Source: Clarireedia homoeocarpa (taxonomy: Eukaryota > Ascomycota > Leotiomycetes > Helotiales > Rutstroemiaceae). Taken from it: a stretch of DNA of 64,000 nucleotides. Where the stretch lies: positions 496,001 to 560,000 of the forward strand of contig LNKV01000004.1 in assembly GCA_001465935.1 (NCBI GenBank), written 5' to 3'. Made by a program: the position numbers and the translations under genes. Shown here piece after piece: positions 11,889-22,251 of this stretch (position 1 is the stretch's first letter; the number at the start of each line of letters is the position of its first letter). The notes under the pieces were generated by a model. The model was given only the letters and a program-made list of their open reading frames with translations, ran no database searches and had not been told where the DNA came from.

Positions 11889-13547
11889 TCACAAAGCATC
11901 TCTGCTCCTAACAAACTCCAAATATCTCCTCTTCGTCCACCTCCTGCACCTCTTCCCATAAACCATCATCGGCCATGTACACATAACAAAGACGAAATCC
12001 AGCACGCCAATCGCAATAAACGTATTCGCCGTGCCCGTCTCCAACCACGGGGACGCCGCAAACGTAAAGATACATCCGATGGTATTATTAATCACACTCA
12101 CCCCTACCATACCCTCTAGTACCATTTCCGGGTACGCGTCCATCAAATACGACATGGAGAGATCGCCCGCACAGCCCCATCCAAAACCGATGAAGCCTAG
12201 CCCGACGTAAGAAACGGGCCAGGGCCAGACGTTTGCGGTGCCGAGGCCGAAGAGGAACATGCCGAGAGGGGAGAAGATAGCGCAGGGGTACATCATCCAG
12301 AGACGGTCTTCGGCTTCGAGGATGCCGTGGCGGTAGCGTTTGGAGAACCAGAGGATGAAGGCGTCGGAGAGGTAGCCGCCCCAGAAACAGCCAATGATGG
12401 CACCGATGAGGCAGGGGATGTTCATGAGGCCGCTGCCGATCGTGGAGTAGTTGTAAGGGGGGGACGTCCAGTTGTCTTCTTCGAGGGTGAGGTAGAAGGT
12501 TAGCCAGGCGTCTTGGGAGCCCCATTGGAGACCGGAATACCAGACTGCTGGGAAGGAGAAGATGCGTAGGGTATGTAGAAGGCGGGAGCAGTATTGTTTG
12601 AAGCCGGTGCCGCGGAGGTTGGAGGCGGGGGTGATGAGGCGGATGCGGTCGCGGAAGGATTTTTTGGCAGGGGGTGGAGGGGTGTAAATGGGTGGGGTGT
12701 CGGAGGGGGTGCTGGTTAGAGCGGTTTCTTTCTCGTTGCTGGGGGAGGTGGGGGAGGCCTCGGTGGGAGTGTTGACGCCATTGATGGTGGGGACTTCGTA
12801 GGCGGATTCGGGGCGCTCAAACATGGTTTCTTCGAGAGTGAAGTAGCAGACAATTATCGTGCAGGTGGATATAATAACCGACCACCAACCAATCCATCGC
12901 CAACCCATTGGCCCTCCGCCAATATATCCTGCAATCAGCGGACCCAGATATGTACCAATACTCGTCGCCAAGACGTAGATTCCTAGAACGGTACCACGCT
13001 GATGTTGAAAGAAAATATCCGAGAGAGAAAGTTGCACATTGGCCTCCGCACAAGCTTCTGACGCCCCGACGAAAAGCTGGTTCCAGATCGAATCGCTGGT
13101 GGTATGAACCCGTGCCAACCATATTGCGCCAACGACTCCCAAAGTCAAACATATGATGTATGGAAGTCTACGACCGTAGAGCCACGCAGCAGGTGAGATC
13201 AACAGTGTCCAGTAACCAATTCCAATAAACAAAACTCCAGCGCCAATATTCATGGTATCGTAAGAGAAGCCATATTCCTCATTCAACCCATCCTGTGCGG
13301 ACCCAGCATCATTCGCAGTCGCAGCTGTGAGGCCGGTGATGAAGCAGACGAGCGTAGCGTGCCAGTATTTTCTGAGCGGCGACCAATTGAGCGGATCGTG
13401 AGGAGAAGAGGTAGGTTGTGGTTCGAGCACTATGTCGCCGTGTTTGAGAAGACGCGAATTCTCGGATTGCTCGAAATCCTCAACGAGTCGCGAGGTGCCC
13501 GGAATGAAGTCTTCATTGTCCATGGCGTCCATCGCGCCGTGTGACAT
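11889..13547 (-). CDS. MFS transporter, DHA1-like, 552 aa
   Basis: An intronless gene for a major facilitator superfamily permease of the plasma membrane. The N-terminal tail ends in SSPHDPLNWSPLRKYWHA, a signature of fungal DHA1-type drug and metabolite exporters. It is followed by about twelve hydrophobic segments. The loop after helix 2 reads WLYGRRLPY, matching the family G-x-x-x-x-G-R-R/K motif A. A long hydrophilic central loop (Thr/Pro/Ser-rich, near residues 255-320) separates two six-helix halves. I chose the ATG at 13547. The longer open frame upstream is a low-complexity GA-rich leader, and an alternative Met lies four residues further in. The substrate cannot be deduced. A related transporter lies at 57462-59362. 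Confidence 0.85.
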   Translation of the reverse strand: MSHGAMDAMDNEDFIPGTSRLVEDFEQSENSRLLKHGDIVLEPQPTSSPHDPLNWSPLRKYWHATLVCFITGLTAATANDAGSAQDGLNEEYGFSYDTMNIGAGVLFIGIGYWTLLISPAAWLYGRRLPYIICLTLGVVGAIWLARVHTTSDSIWNQLFVGASEACAEANVQLSLSDIFFQHQRGTVLGIYVLATSIGTYLGPLIAGYIGGGPMGWRWIGWWSVIISTCTIIVCYFTLEETMFERPESAYEVPTINGVNTPTEASPTSPSNEKETALTSTPSDTPPIYTPPPPAKKSFRDRIRLITPASNLRGTGFKQYCSRLLHTLRIFSFPAVWYSGLQWGSQDAWLTFYLTLEEDNWTSPPYNYSTIGSGLMNIPCLIGAIIGCFWGGYLSDAFILWFSKRYRHGILEAEDRLWMMYPCAIFSPLGMFLFGLGTANVWPWPVSYVGLGFIGFGWGCAGDLSMSYLMDAYPEMVLEGMVGVSVINNTIGCIFTFAASPWLETGTANTFIAIGVLDFVFVMCTWPMMVYGKRCRRWTKRRYLEFVRSRDAL

Positions 13548-14323
13548 GAGGACGGCAGCAGTGGAGACGGTTCCTATGAGTGAGCAAGGAGAAAGGAGTG
13601 GTGGAGGGAAGGGGAGAGGAAGGGAGAGGGAGAGGAAGGGAGAGGGAGAGGAAGAGAGAGGGAGAGAGAGGAAGAGAGAAAGCAAGATAAGAAGATAAGC
13701 GCAGGGAGAAAAAAGATGACTCTCGCGATAGAAACGGTGAAAGCCAGATAAATTTAAAGTAACAGCAACAGTACCCAAGTCCCGCTTTCCAGGCCTTTAC
13801 CCGGTTTTCATTTCATGACGGGAAATGGCTGGATGATATGCGATAAGGGTTTTTCTGTTTTTTTTTTTGTTTTTTTTTGGTTTTTTTTGGGGCTTTTTTT
13901 TTTTTTCTTCCTATTTTTTTGCGCAACCATTCCAGTTGGTGGCAGGAATGACGACTTCTGTGGCGCGCAAGCAATGAATGGGCGCAAGATCGACGGCCAT
14001 GTTACGCATCTTTCGGGCAATAATGCTGTGCCTGTGTTTGCTCGGTTCCGTCGCGGGTTATCTCTTGTGTCGGATGCGATGAACGAATCTGTGCGAACTT
14101 GGGCATTACCCGCAGGACTAGGGCAAGCAAATGAGCTTGGAGGCTGCTGAACAGTGGGGCTTATCGTGGCGGGCACAGCGGGATTGCCGAGTGCATGTCG
14201 AAGCTTGTAACGTAATAATTGCTTGTACTTTGTAATAATTGCTTGTTTGTCGGGTTGTCGAGGTTTGTGAGTTGGCCACCCAGGATAGAACGGGTCATTT
14301 TTCTGTGGCTTTTCAGTGCAAAT

Positions 14324-14413
14324 GTCTTCAACGTTCGTCTTCAACGTTCGTTCGTCTTCAACGTTCGTTCGTCTTCAAGCTTCATTCGTCTTCAAGCTTC
14401 GTTCGTCCTCAAG
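14324..14413. repeat. 17-bp minisatellite, about five units
   Basis: Units of the form GTCTTCAACGTTCGTTC repeat in tandem. The first is four bases short, and later ones carry AAGCTTC in place of AACGTTC. Confidence 0.85.
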
Positions 14414-14620
14414 GTCAGTACCGCCTACAACTTCCTATTCGGCCTGGTACAGACGCAGTGCAACGCGATAAGGACGATAAGAGGATAAGAGAGGATCAGA
14501 GAGGATAAGAGGTTCATCTTGATCTCCGACCAAATCTTACTCAATCCCTTCTCCACTCTCCACTGACGTCTCTCTATTGTCGTCATGTGCGCAACTACTG
14601 CATGACCAGATGAGACGAGA

Positions 14621-14740
14621 CGCGACAAGACTGGACAAGACTGGACAAGACTGGACAAGACTGGACAAGACTGGACAAGACTGCACAAGACTGGACAAGA
14701 CCGGACAAGACCGGACAAGACCGGACAAGACCAGACACGC
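14621..14740. repeat. 10-bp tandem array, 12 units
   Basis: Twelve consecutive decamers of the form CTGGACAAGA run in perfect phase. The last third shifts to CCGGACAAGA, which suggests stepwise unit duplication. It generates false Cys/Leu-rich reading frames. Confidence 0.95.
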
Positions 14741-15009
14741 CCGAGAAGGATTGGTCGGGACGACCTGTCGTGCATCATGTATCAGACAAATGCAAGTGGC
14801 GGACTCCGAAATGGCTACCCCTACAAGTCCATCACGAACTGACTAAACTGGAATTCCATTTGTTGTTCGACGCATCACGACCAAACCAAGGGCCCAAGCA
14901 GGACATGTGCATCGGATTACTGCGGCTATCATTTGACCCACGGCCCTTGCCGCATCGTAGAACTCGCTACACTATATTTTGCTGAGTCTCTTCCAGGCGA
15001 GTCTCGAGT

Positions 15010-15055
15010 CTCTTCTTCTTCTTCTTCTTCTTCTTCCTCCTCCTCCTCCTCCTCT
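15010..15055. repeat. CTT/CCT microsatellite
   Basis: A run of CTT trinucleotides passes directly into CCT trinucleotides, about 300 bases upstream of the amine oxidase start. Confidence 0.9.
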
Positions 15056-15354
15056 GCTTCCTCTCTGCACTAACCCCTTCACTTTGCTGCCCAGATACTA
15101 GAACAGTCTCTGATTGCTATCATCATTTGGCCTTGGCCGTGAATTGACCTCGTGAAACAGCTTCGGCTTCTCCATTACTACCAACAATCCAACAGCGACT
15201 CGAAATCGAGTTCGTCCTCGTTTTGCTTCTTTCCAAGCAAATCTTTCGTCCGTTGCTCTGTACTCGACGATCGATCTTGGACTCGTACCGCTCATCGAGC
15301 TCCTCCATCATCACTCTCCTCAACCGTCAAACAATACGCAGATGTTGAGTCAAT

Positions 15355-17178
15355 ATGTCAACTCTATCCATATCAGCTCGTGGCGTAAACCAAAACGAAA
15401 TAAACCGTCAAGTAAATCTAATTGGAGCTTCGCCAATGTCAATCAAGAAGACACAACTTCTTCTCGTGAGCAATGCACATAAACCCACAAACAAGATTGG
15501 CAATGGCGAAAAGAAAAAGCCCCACGTAATTGTCGTGGGCGCCGGAATCTCCGGTCTGCGTGCAGCATCCGTCCTAAAACGCCATGGAGTTGGTGTGACC
15601 ATCTTGGAAGGACGTCCAGATCGCATCGGCGGTCGCATCTACACCAGTCGGAAGAATGGCAACGATGCACCTCGTGACATTGGTAAATACACCTAATACA
15701 ATAGGCAATATCTTCAATTGTGGGTGGTTGGGACTTCACCAGTCTTGACCACACAATGTGGGTTGTTTATCCTTCTCCCTGGCAAAAGTGTGCTTATTAC
15801 TCTTTTAGGTGCTGCATGGATGCACGAAACTTCGCAGAACAAGCTCGTTCAACTCATCCCGAAATTGGGCATCGACTACGACGGAGCTGCTTTGTATTTT
15901 ACAAAGGAGGGAAGAGCAGGCTCACAATTCAAGGCGAAGAAAGTAGCCGACGAATTTGCTGACTACTGTGAGTACTTCTATACTAATAATCCAGATGCTC
16001 CAGATCGCACTGTGAAGGATTTTGTATACGATTTCGTAGAGAAACACCCCCTCATCACTTCGAGTGAACGAAAATGGGCCCCACAGGCCCTACGTGAGGT
16101 TGAATTGGTGAGTTTCCCCGCAGAAATATCCCCATACAAATGCTAATTTGGAGTTTAGTGGATAGGCACAAGCATCGAGGAAGCTTCTTCCAAACACTTG
16201 AGCTACTTCGTCACCGAGCGAAATCTATACATGAAGGGTGGATATGATAAGATTGTCAATTGGGCCGCTAAGCCACTCCTGAAAGACCCTGAAACCATTC
16301 GATTGGGCGAAGTTGTCAAAAACATAACTTGGGGCCACGAGGATGATTCCGTGATAGTCGAGTCGACCAACAGCAATAAGACGTCATTCTTCAATGCCGA
16401 TGCAATCGTTGTTACAGTTCCACTTGGCGTCCTCAGACGGAACATGATCAATTTTTCGCCAGCTCTTCCAAGCGACATCCAGGAAGGAATCCGCCGCTTC
16501 TCCTACGGTGCTTTGGGCAAGGTTTTCGTAGAATTCTCCGAGGTTTTCTGGCCAAAAGATAACGATCAATTCATCTACTATCCTTCACCACTCCCTCGGG
16601 ACGCCACCGTCGATGAGTACGTACTCCCCTGGATCCCGCCGGACAAATGAAGCCAGAAGTAGTCCTTATCCATCATTCACTTTGCTGATTCCAGAAAATT
16701 TAGATCTTCTATCCTTTCCTATGCAACCGTCACCTCGAACTGTTGGATCATGTCCGGCACAAAGGAACTCTGCATCCAGATCGCTGAGCCCCTGACCCAA
16801 CGTGTCGAAGCCATGACGTCCCCCAGCGAAATCTACACCTTCTTCGAACCACTTTTCAAACTCCTCCGCACCGAGCCCTACAAGGATCTCCCCGATCTCC
16901 TGAACCTCGAAACCACCCACTGGACCCAAGATCCCCTTGCAGGCTTCGGCTCCTACAGTGTGGAGAAGGCAGGCGACGAATCGGAACTCTTGATCGATGC
17001 GCTGGAGAATAATCGTAGGAGTAGACTCCAGTTCGCCGGAGAACATTGCACGATTGTCGGGAACGGCTGTGTGCATGGCGCGTTCGAGACAGGCGAAGTG
17101 GCGGCGAGAAATCTGTTGGAGACGCTGGGTGTGGTGTATGATGGTCATGATACGACCGCTAGAAGCGTCTCTCCTTGA
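15355..17178 (+). CDS. FAD-dependent amine oxidase (polyamine oxidase/LSD1-like), 519 aa
   Basis: A flavoprotein that should oxidise an amine substrate. Exons 15355..15682, 15809..16107, 16159..16616 and 16704..17178 splice in phase (introns of 126, 51 and 87 bases) to 519 residues. The dinucleotide-binding motif [20 protein letters not shown] lies near residue 60 and runs into an acidic strand end and DRIGGRI, as in flavin amine oxidases. The C-terminal FAD-contact block [20 protein letters not shown] is also typical. The [17 protein letters not shown] segment matches the family substrate-domain border. There is no SWIRM domain and no clear signal peptide. Whether it acts on polyamines, lysine or another amine cannot be read. 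The first intron is longer than its neighbours. The 5' flank holds a CT-rich leader that is likely the core promoter. Confidence 0.88.
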
Positions 17179-17753
17179 GCGTAAGCATTTCTTTGTGTGT
17201 GTGTGTGTGTGCGTGTGCGCGTGAGTCTTTGTGAAAGATGAAAGATTGATGATGACATGAACTTCGTAACTATCTTCTTGATTGGTTATCGTGAGACTGT
17301 TATTCGGCTTTTTTTTTTTTACTGTTGTTGCTGTTGTTGTTTTTCTTTCGATTTTGAAGTACCTTTGATATTGGAGTCTTCTCAGTCAAGAAAGAAAGAA
17401 TGATACACTCGTTAAGTTGTGTTACGTTATGTTTTGTTTTTCTTCTCTATTTGAATAGGTTATTTAAGCAATAAAGATCAAGCCTATTTTATCATGAGGA
17501 ATCTAGTCTATTATAAGCACCCTATCTATCACGTCTTCCGTTGCAGACTGTCGAGCTTGAATTTTTGCTTTGATGCATCTTCGGCATGGTTGAATATATG
17601 TGCGTTTATGTGTGGGTTTATGTGTGCGTGTGTGTGGCAGTTTTCTGGCTTGCTTGTTCAGGCAATGTTCATTCAGGGGAAAGTTAGCGGATTCCTGTTC
17701 ACGTGTTATATTTAAGTTGATTTATATTGTTTATATATTTCTTCGAAGTTTTG
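17179..17753. other. Convergent 3' region
   Basis: T-rich and TG-rich sequence, including a GT/GTGC microsatellite at about 17195-17222 and CATTTATGTGTG-like runs near 17600. No gene is supported. Confidence 0.5.
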
Positions 17754-18530
17754 TTACCATACAGAAATGTTCTCCTCAACCTCTTCAACAGCCTCAATCT
17801 CTTCGACCTCAGAGTCACCCTGGAGCAATTCTATCACTCTAATTTTCTCTGCAGCTACAGCAGCATTTACCTGCTCATCATCATCACTCTCGGGATCGTG
17901 GTATCGAAGCCATTCGCTAGAAAATTCTACCACTTCGATACGACGGAGCACTCTTAGCGGTGCGAGAGTGAGTTTCAGATCCTCCAGGGTATACGTCCGG
18001 GGCTCCCAGGAGCGGCAATCCTGAGTCAGCGTTACCTCTAGGTTCCTTAAACGCAAATGCCGGATCTGGCTCCAAAGCTTAACGGCCCGTTTATCAGGTA
18101 GTAAAGCTCCTTTGGCTGCGAATCGTTGAACCACCCTCAAATTTCTCATCCATTCGAATGGATGTGTTCTTGGGTTCTTTCTAATAAGACCAAAATCCGT
18201 TTCGAATAATGGCGATTCGATACTCAACGTACCCGGATTATATCGTAGACCACGCACCGGATCCGAATCTATTGGGATTTTGTTCTTACTATAAAGAACC
18301 CATATCCCCACCTCGTAAAGCTGTTTATTCACTCGCAGCAGAGCTGGAGTGAGTTCTTCATCGCAAGCTGTGCCCCAAAAGGCAAAATGGTGTGAACATG
18401 GCTGGTTAAGCCAAAGTGTCATTAGCAGCAGATAGGAAATAATCTGCTCCAGTATTTCTACTGGGAGGTCGCACAAGTTTATTCCCTGAGTTCTCCTTAA
18501 CTTTGATGCTACATTCTGATTGTGAGACAT
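17754..18530 (-). CDS. Probable F-box protein, 258 aa
   Basis: A single-exon protein. The N-terminal segment INLCDLPVEILEQIISYLLL fits the F-box core (LPxEILxxIxxYL), so a role as an SCF ubiquitin-ligase adaptor is the leading guess. The following ELTPALLRVNKQLYEVGIWVLYS stretch (helix with LRVNKQLY) is the usual second half of fungal F-box and 2EXR-like domains. The C-terminus is strongly acidic (EVEEIEAVEEVEE). I chose the ATG at 18530. An upstream in-frame ATG at 18623 would add a lysine-rich stretch with no family support. No other domain is visible, and the target is unknown. Confidence 0.65.
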   Translation of the reverse strand: MSHNQNVASKLRRTQGINLCDLPVEILEQIISYLLLMTLWLNQPCSHHFAFWGTACDEELTPALLRVNKQLYEVGIWVLYSKNKIPIDSDPVRGLRYNPGTLSIESPLFETDFGLIRKNPRTHPFEWMRNLRVVQRFAAKGALLPDKRAVKLWSQIRHLRLRNLEVTLTQDCRSWEPRTYTLEDLKLTLAPLRVLRRIEVVEFSSEWLRYHDPESDDDEQVNAAVAAEKIRVIELLQGDSEVEEIEAVEEVEENISVW

Positions 18531-18866
18531 CTTTTCTGAAGTGAGGTATTTTTTTTCTTTAGGGGAGGTCTTTTTAATGTATTTCAAGTTAAGGAAGTTC
18601 TTTGGGAATGTCTCTTTGCACAAGTCTAGAAGAAGAAAATACCTCTAGAGTTATACTTCCAATGCGCTTGTTGTTCAAGGTATGATCTCGAGAACACAGA
18701 TGTTACCCGAGCATAACAACATCTTTCGGGATGTCGCTGTAAAGGCATTGTTTTGCGCAGCGAAAGATGTAGCAAGATGCTAAGCATTATGTATCCGAGA
18801 AACAATCCATAAACATAAACTCGCTCCAGCGGGGTAAACGTCTCTGGTAGTAGCGTCTAACTGAGA
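18531..18866. other. Intergenic tract
   Basis: Short gap between two same-strand genes, containing the F-box gene promoter and the HET gene 3' end. I see nothing else in it. Confidence 0.5.
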
Positions 18867-21109
18867 CTAATCAATGAAGAAAGTCTGCTCTTGGAAAAAC
18901 CCACTCTCGAAGTGTTCCATCAGCTCTCCATGCATAATACCACCGGCGCGCCCTAGACCAACCATATTATAGGATCCGGGGCCAGTCCGGAGAATGAAGG
19001 GTGTCGGCATACCAAACAATAGTATCAGTTTATCACCACGCTTTGCATCGGGTGTGCCTACTCCGACTAGACCACGCTTGGTTGTAAAGACGCTGCAGTG
19101 GGATACGGAGTTGACAAAGTTGCTGATGTGGAGGTCCTTCTTTTGCTGATTTTCTTGGTCTGGAATAGTTCCATCTCCTTCTTTTCGTGTCGGACTGGTT
19201 TGTTCCCCCATCACGATATGGAGAAGGGGTTCCTTTACCAGATCTTGCAGCGGGGTATGGAAACCTTGATGCTTCTCTATTTGGAACTCTCGTTCGATCT
19301 GTGATTCGATCCTCAAGAATTCACGATGGAGCAGAATAGCATTGTGCTCGTGCACTGCGTGGACTTTCTCAATCGAGTCGATTTCAAATCCCTGGATAGA
19401 TAAAGTGCCGTATGCGACGCTGCACTCAATTTCTCGAGTCCCGGATACCTGGCCGCTCATGCGGCCTAGATCTGCACCGTCGGGATAGGGTTGAGAATAG
19501 TCGGGAACCCAGGATGGTAAGCTTCCGTCTCGGCTCAAGGAGTAGTTCGTATAAAGCTCGCTCCATCCAATAATAGATAGTAGAATGGTCGTTAGTCTCG
19601 TATACACCGTTTCACGGGTTTGAGTATAATTGGGTCTTAGCATCGTTCGAAAAGGTTCCGGCATGAAGAGATTGATTGCGAAGATCTTGTCTCGAGGATC
19701 AGATGCTAGGTATCCTCGTGTTTCTCGGAAAAGATCCGGTAGGTTCCTGGATGGATCCATTCGCCGGTTTAGTAAGGCATGTCTCATGTTGAGTACTTTA
19801 CGTACTGAGACCAAAGAGGCAGAACCTAGGTGAGAAAGCGTTGATTGCGGTTGTTCCTCGATTCTGAACAATAACTCTGTCTTGAGCTTTTCAAATCCCT
19901 CAAAGAATTTGGCCTCGTTTACCCATCGCCTACCACATCCAACTACTAACTCTGGTGCGCAAATAAATTCTTGAATTACCCATATTCGTGACCACCAGGG
20001 TTTGAGCAGCAGCGCCCAAAATGCTTTCAGCACTCGTAATGTAATCGCTGACTCATTTCCCCCGCCATCAGGCTTCACACTATCGAGGTAGTCAAAGACT
20101 TCCGAGCAATCGTCGTCAGGCCCAAGGAACGTCAATACCCTTTTCGAGCCTCTAAATATATATGCCATCTTAGCAACCTGGTCATTCTTCTCTTCTTCAT
20201 CAGTTTGATTAATACAGATTGCATCCACCCATAGGCGTCGAGATATATTCCTATCTCGAACACACTGCAAAGCAGATGCCAAGTTCTGGGTAATCTCAAT
20301 GACTATCCCATTCACCCTAAGCTTCCCTTTTTGGGTCGAATCGCCCCAAACGTACGATAAGGCCTCGTAGCTGCCGCTGCCGCTGCCAAAGACCATGTGG
20401 AGCTGGCATTCGACCATGGTCCCGGGACAGCCGGGTAGAACTTCGAGGACTCGCAACCAGCCTGAACATCCATTTAGCGGCTTGTAAATTGGGTAGGTAG
20501 GTCTCGCAGGCGTCGTCTGTGTAAAGGTTTTGTATGTTCCGAAACTGCATCCTGTCAGTTGATTGATTTCCTTACAAATGCTGTTTTGCTTAACTATTCA
20601 TACCTAGAAAAATGGCTGTGTCCAACTGAGACATCAAGCAAATAAGCTAGACGATTGAAAATCTCCTTCGTTTCAATCGAAAGACCGTTCCACATAGCTC
20701 TGAGCCTAGCCCGAGGACTTTTCCTATCTATGAGATGATGCGACGACGAGATCAGATATATACACGCCCGAATACCCAAGCCCAACGACGCCAATAGAGT
20801 AATTCCCTTCGCGCGGGCTACTTCACGAGCATGGAGGAATCTGGGCCCAGTTACTCTGAGCAAGACATAGCCAGCCAGCAAACCGAGAGAAAACTTCGAT
20901 GCAGTTGTAGCACCCTGGAAATAATCCCAACAGGCAATCCGATGCTCGTAGTCAGCAATAAGAGCTTCCACGCACTCGGTCTCAATTCTTAGTCTTTCCG
21001 GCTCATCGAGATGCCGTCTCAAGTATGCTGCTTCATTCGAGATATCTGATTGTGAACTCGGATACTGGACCCTCCTTGCATTGCCACGAAAAAGTTCATA
21101 GCGTTCCAT
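18867..21109 (-). CDS. HET-domain protein with membrane-like N-terminal region, 727 aa
   Basis: A heterokaryon-incompatibility (HET) domain protein. HET domains trigger cell death after non-self fusion in fungi. Exons 21109..20604 and 20544..18867 join through a 59-base intron with a CTGAC branch site ten bases before its AG. The HET motifs are clear: YEALSYVWGD near residue 228, then RLWVDAICINQTDEEEKNDQ near 268 and RVLTFLG. The join gives PIYKPLNGCSGWLRVLEVLPG just before the domain, which supports this acceptor over the AG six bases earlier. Exon 1 encodes about 168 residues with two hydrophobic stretches (FSLGLLAGYVLLRV and GITLLASLGLGI), possibly membrane-embedded. The C-terminal third ends with KRGDKLILLFGMPTPFILR, usual for this family. 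Part of exon 1 is duplicated upstream at 21391-21654. Confidence 0.88.
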
Positions 21110-21390
21110 AACTAACTACTAGTAAGTAAATGGACAGAGAAAATTTCTTATACGGAGCGATCGTACTCTTCTCACCTCTCTCTGTTGTTGTCCAGTACTG
21201 TAAGAGCCCGAGAAGCATTGTTACACCAAGCTCCGTAAACAAACGCGATTACGCCGGCGATGCTTAATCATCCGCGAAGCCACCTGCCTCTGTGGCCCTT
21301 TACTTGTAGCGCATGCAATAATATTTCGATCTTCGACAGTCAGTCAGCGGAATAAGGTTAGCTTTAGATCAAATTCTGAATTCTTGAATT

Positions 21391-21654
21391 ATTCATACCT
21401 AGAAAAATTGCTGTGTTCAACTGAGACATCAAGTAAATAAGCCAAACGATTGAAAATCTTCTTCGTTTCAATCGAAAGACCGTTCTATATAGCTCTGGGT
21501 CTAGCCCGGGGACTTTTCCTATCTGAGATAATGCGACGACGAGATCAGATATATATACGCCTGAATACTCAAGCCCAACAATGCTAATAGAGGAATTCCC
21601 TTTGCGCTGGCTACTTCACAAGCATGGAAGAATCTGGGCCCAGCTACTCTGAGC
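21391..21654 (-). pseudogene. Partial duplicate of HET gene exon 1, transition-mutated
   Basis: This 264-base stretch matches 20596-20861, the 3' half of HET exon 1 plus its splice donor, in the same orientation. Differences are mostly C-to-T or G-to-A relative to the intact copy, many at CpA or CpG sites, with a small deletion near 21520. No start codon or HET domain follows, so it cannot make the protein. The bias resembles repeat-induced point mutation. Confidence 0.8.
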
Positions 21655-22137
21655 GTGGTGTAAAGGTTGATACGTTAGGGACTGGCATATTGAGAGTAAA
21701 AAGAGTTAGTATAAGAAGGATAAAGTGAAAGGAAAGTGATTCCAGACTACAGAAACAGCGAAAGTATTTGTGGTTGAACATATCATATATCATATAATCC
21801 TAAAACAGGGGTAAATAGTAGTGCCGGCGAGGTGCATTGGGTAGCGCCGCTATAGCTAGCTGTTTGAAGCCGTTTCTTTTACCTCCCGAAAGATCTATCG
21901 TAAAGATGAAAATAAAGACCTTTACGATACATCTATATACAGTAACACCCGATATGAATATGAGCTTCCCATATGTGTATCGTAAATATACACGGCTCGG
22001 AGGTTCCATATGCTACCTACCACATTTATACAAGACTGCACAAATCTAGCGGCGCGTGTATGGGTATAAGATTAAATTAAAATTAGATTATGGGATATAT
22101 CACTATCATGTCCACTAAATATCTTCAAGAGAAGAAG

Positions 22138-22182
22138 GATCATCATCATCGTCATCATCATCATCATCACCACCACCATCCA
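22138..22182. repeat. CAT/CAC microsatellite
   Basis: A run of CAT triplets passes into CAC triplets, giving a false poly-His frame on the plus strand. Confidence 0.9.
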
Positions 22183-22251
22183 CGTTACCTTCCCCAAACC
22201 ATCTCTTCCTGGCTAACCTACAATATCTGCCACCATCCCACAGAGAATAGC

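Larger units (their letters stand above)
13548..15354. other. Divergent promoter region packed with tandem repeats
   Basis: The tract lies between divergent MFS and amine-oxidase genes. It contains GA-rich tracts (13595-13690), T-runs (13857-13920), a 17-base repeat family (14324-14413), a decamer array (14621-14740) and a CTT/CCT microsatellite (15010-15055). No coding gene is supported; long frames here come from the repeats. Confidence 0.6.
21110..22251. other. Intergenic tract with decayed HET exon copy
   Basis: Apart from the duplicated fragment at 21391-21654, no gene is supported. AT-rich runs (CATATATCATATAAT near 21785) and small CTTTACGATA/TCGTAAAG palindromic pieces occur at 21896-21990. 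The CAT/CAC microsatellite at 22138-22182 lies close to the NADase 3' end. Confidence 0.5.

Noticed and set aside
14425..14778. Minus-strand frame of SCPVLSSLVQ repeats
   Set aside because: This is a translation of the decamer array, not a real protein.
20317..20550. Frame MQFRNIQNLYTDD as the start of the HET protein
   Set aside because: It overlaps the domain in the wrong frame. The acceptor six bases later links exon 1 to the HET domain in phase.
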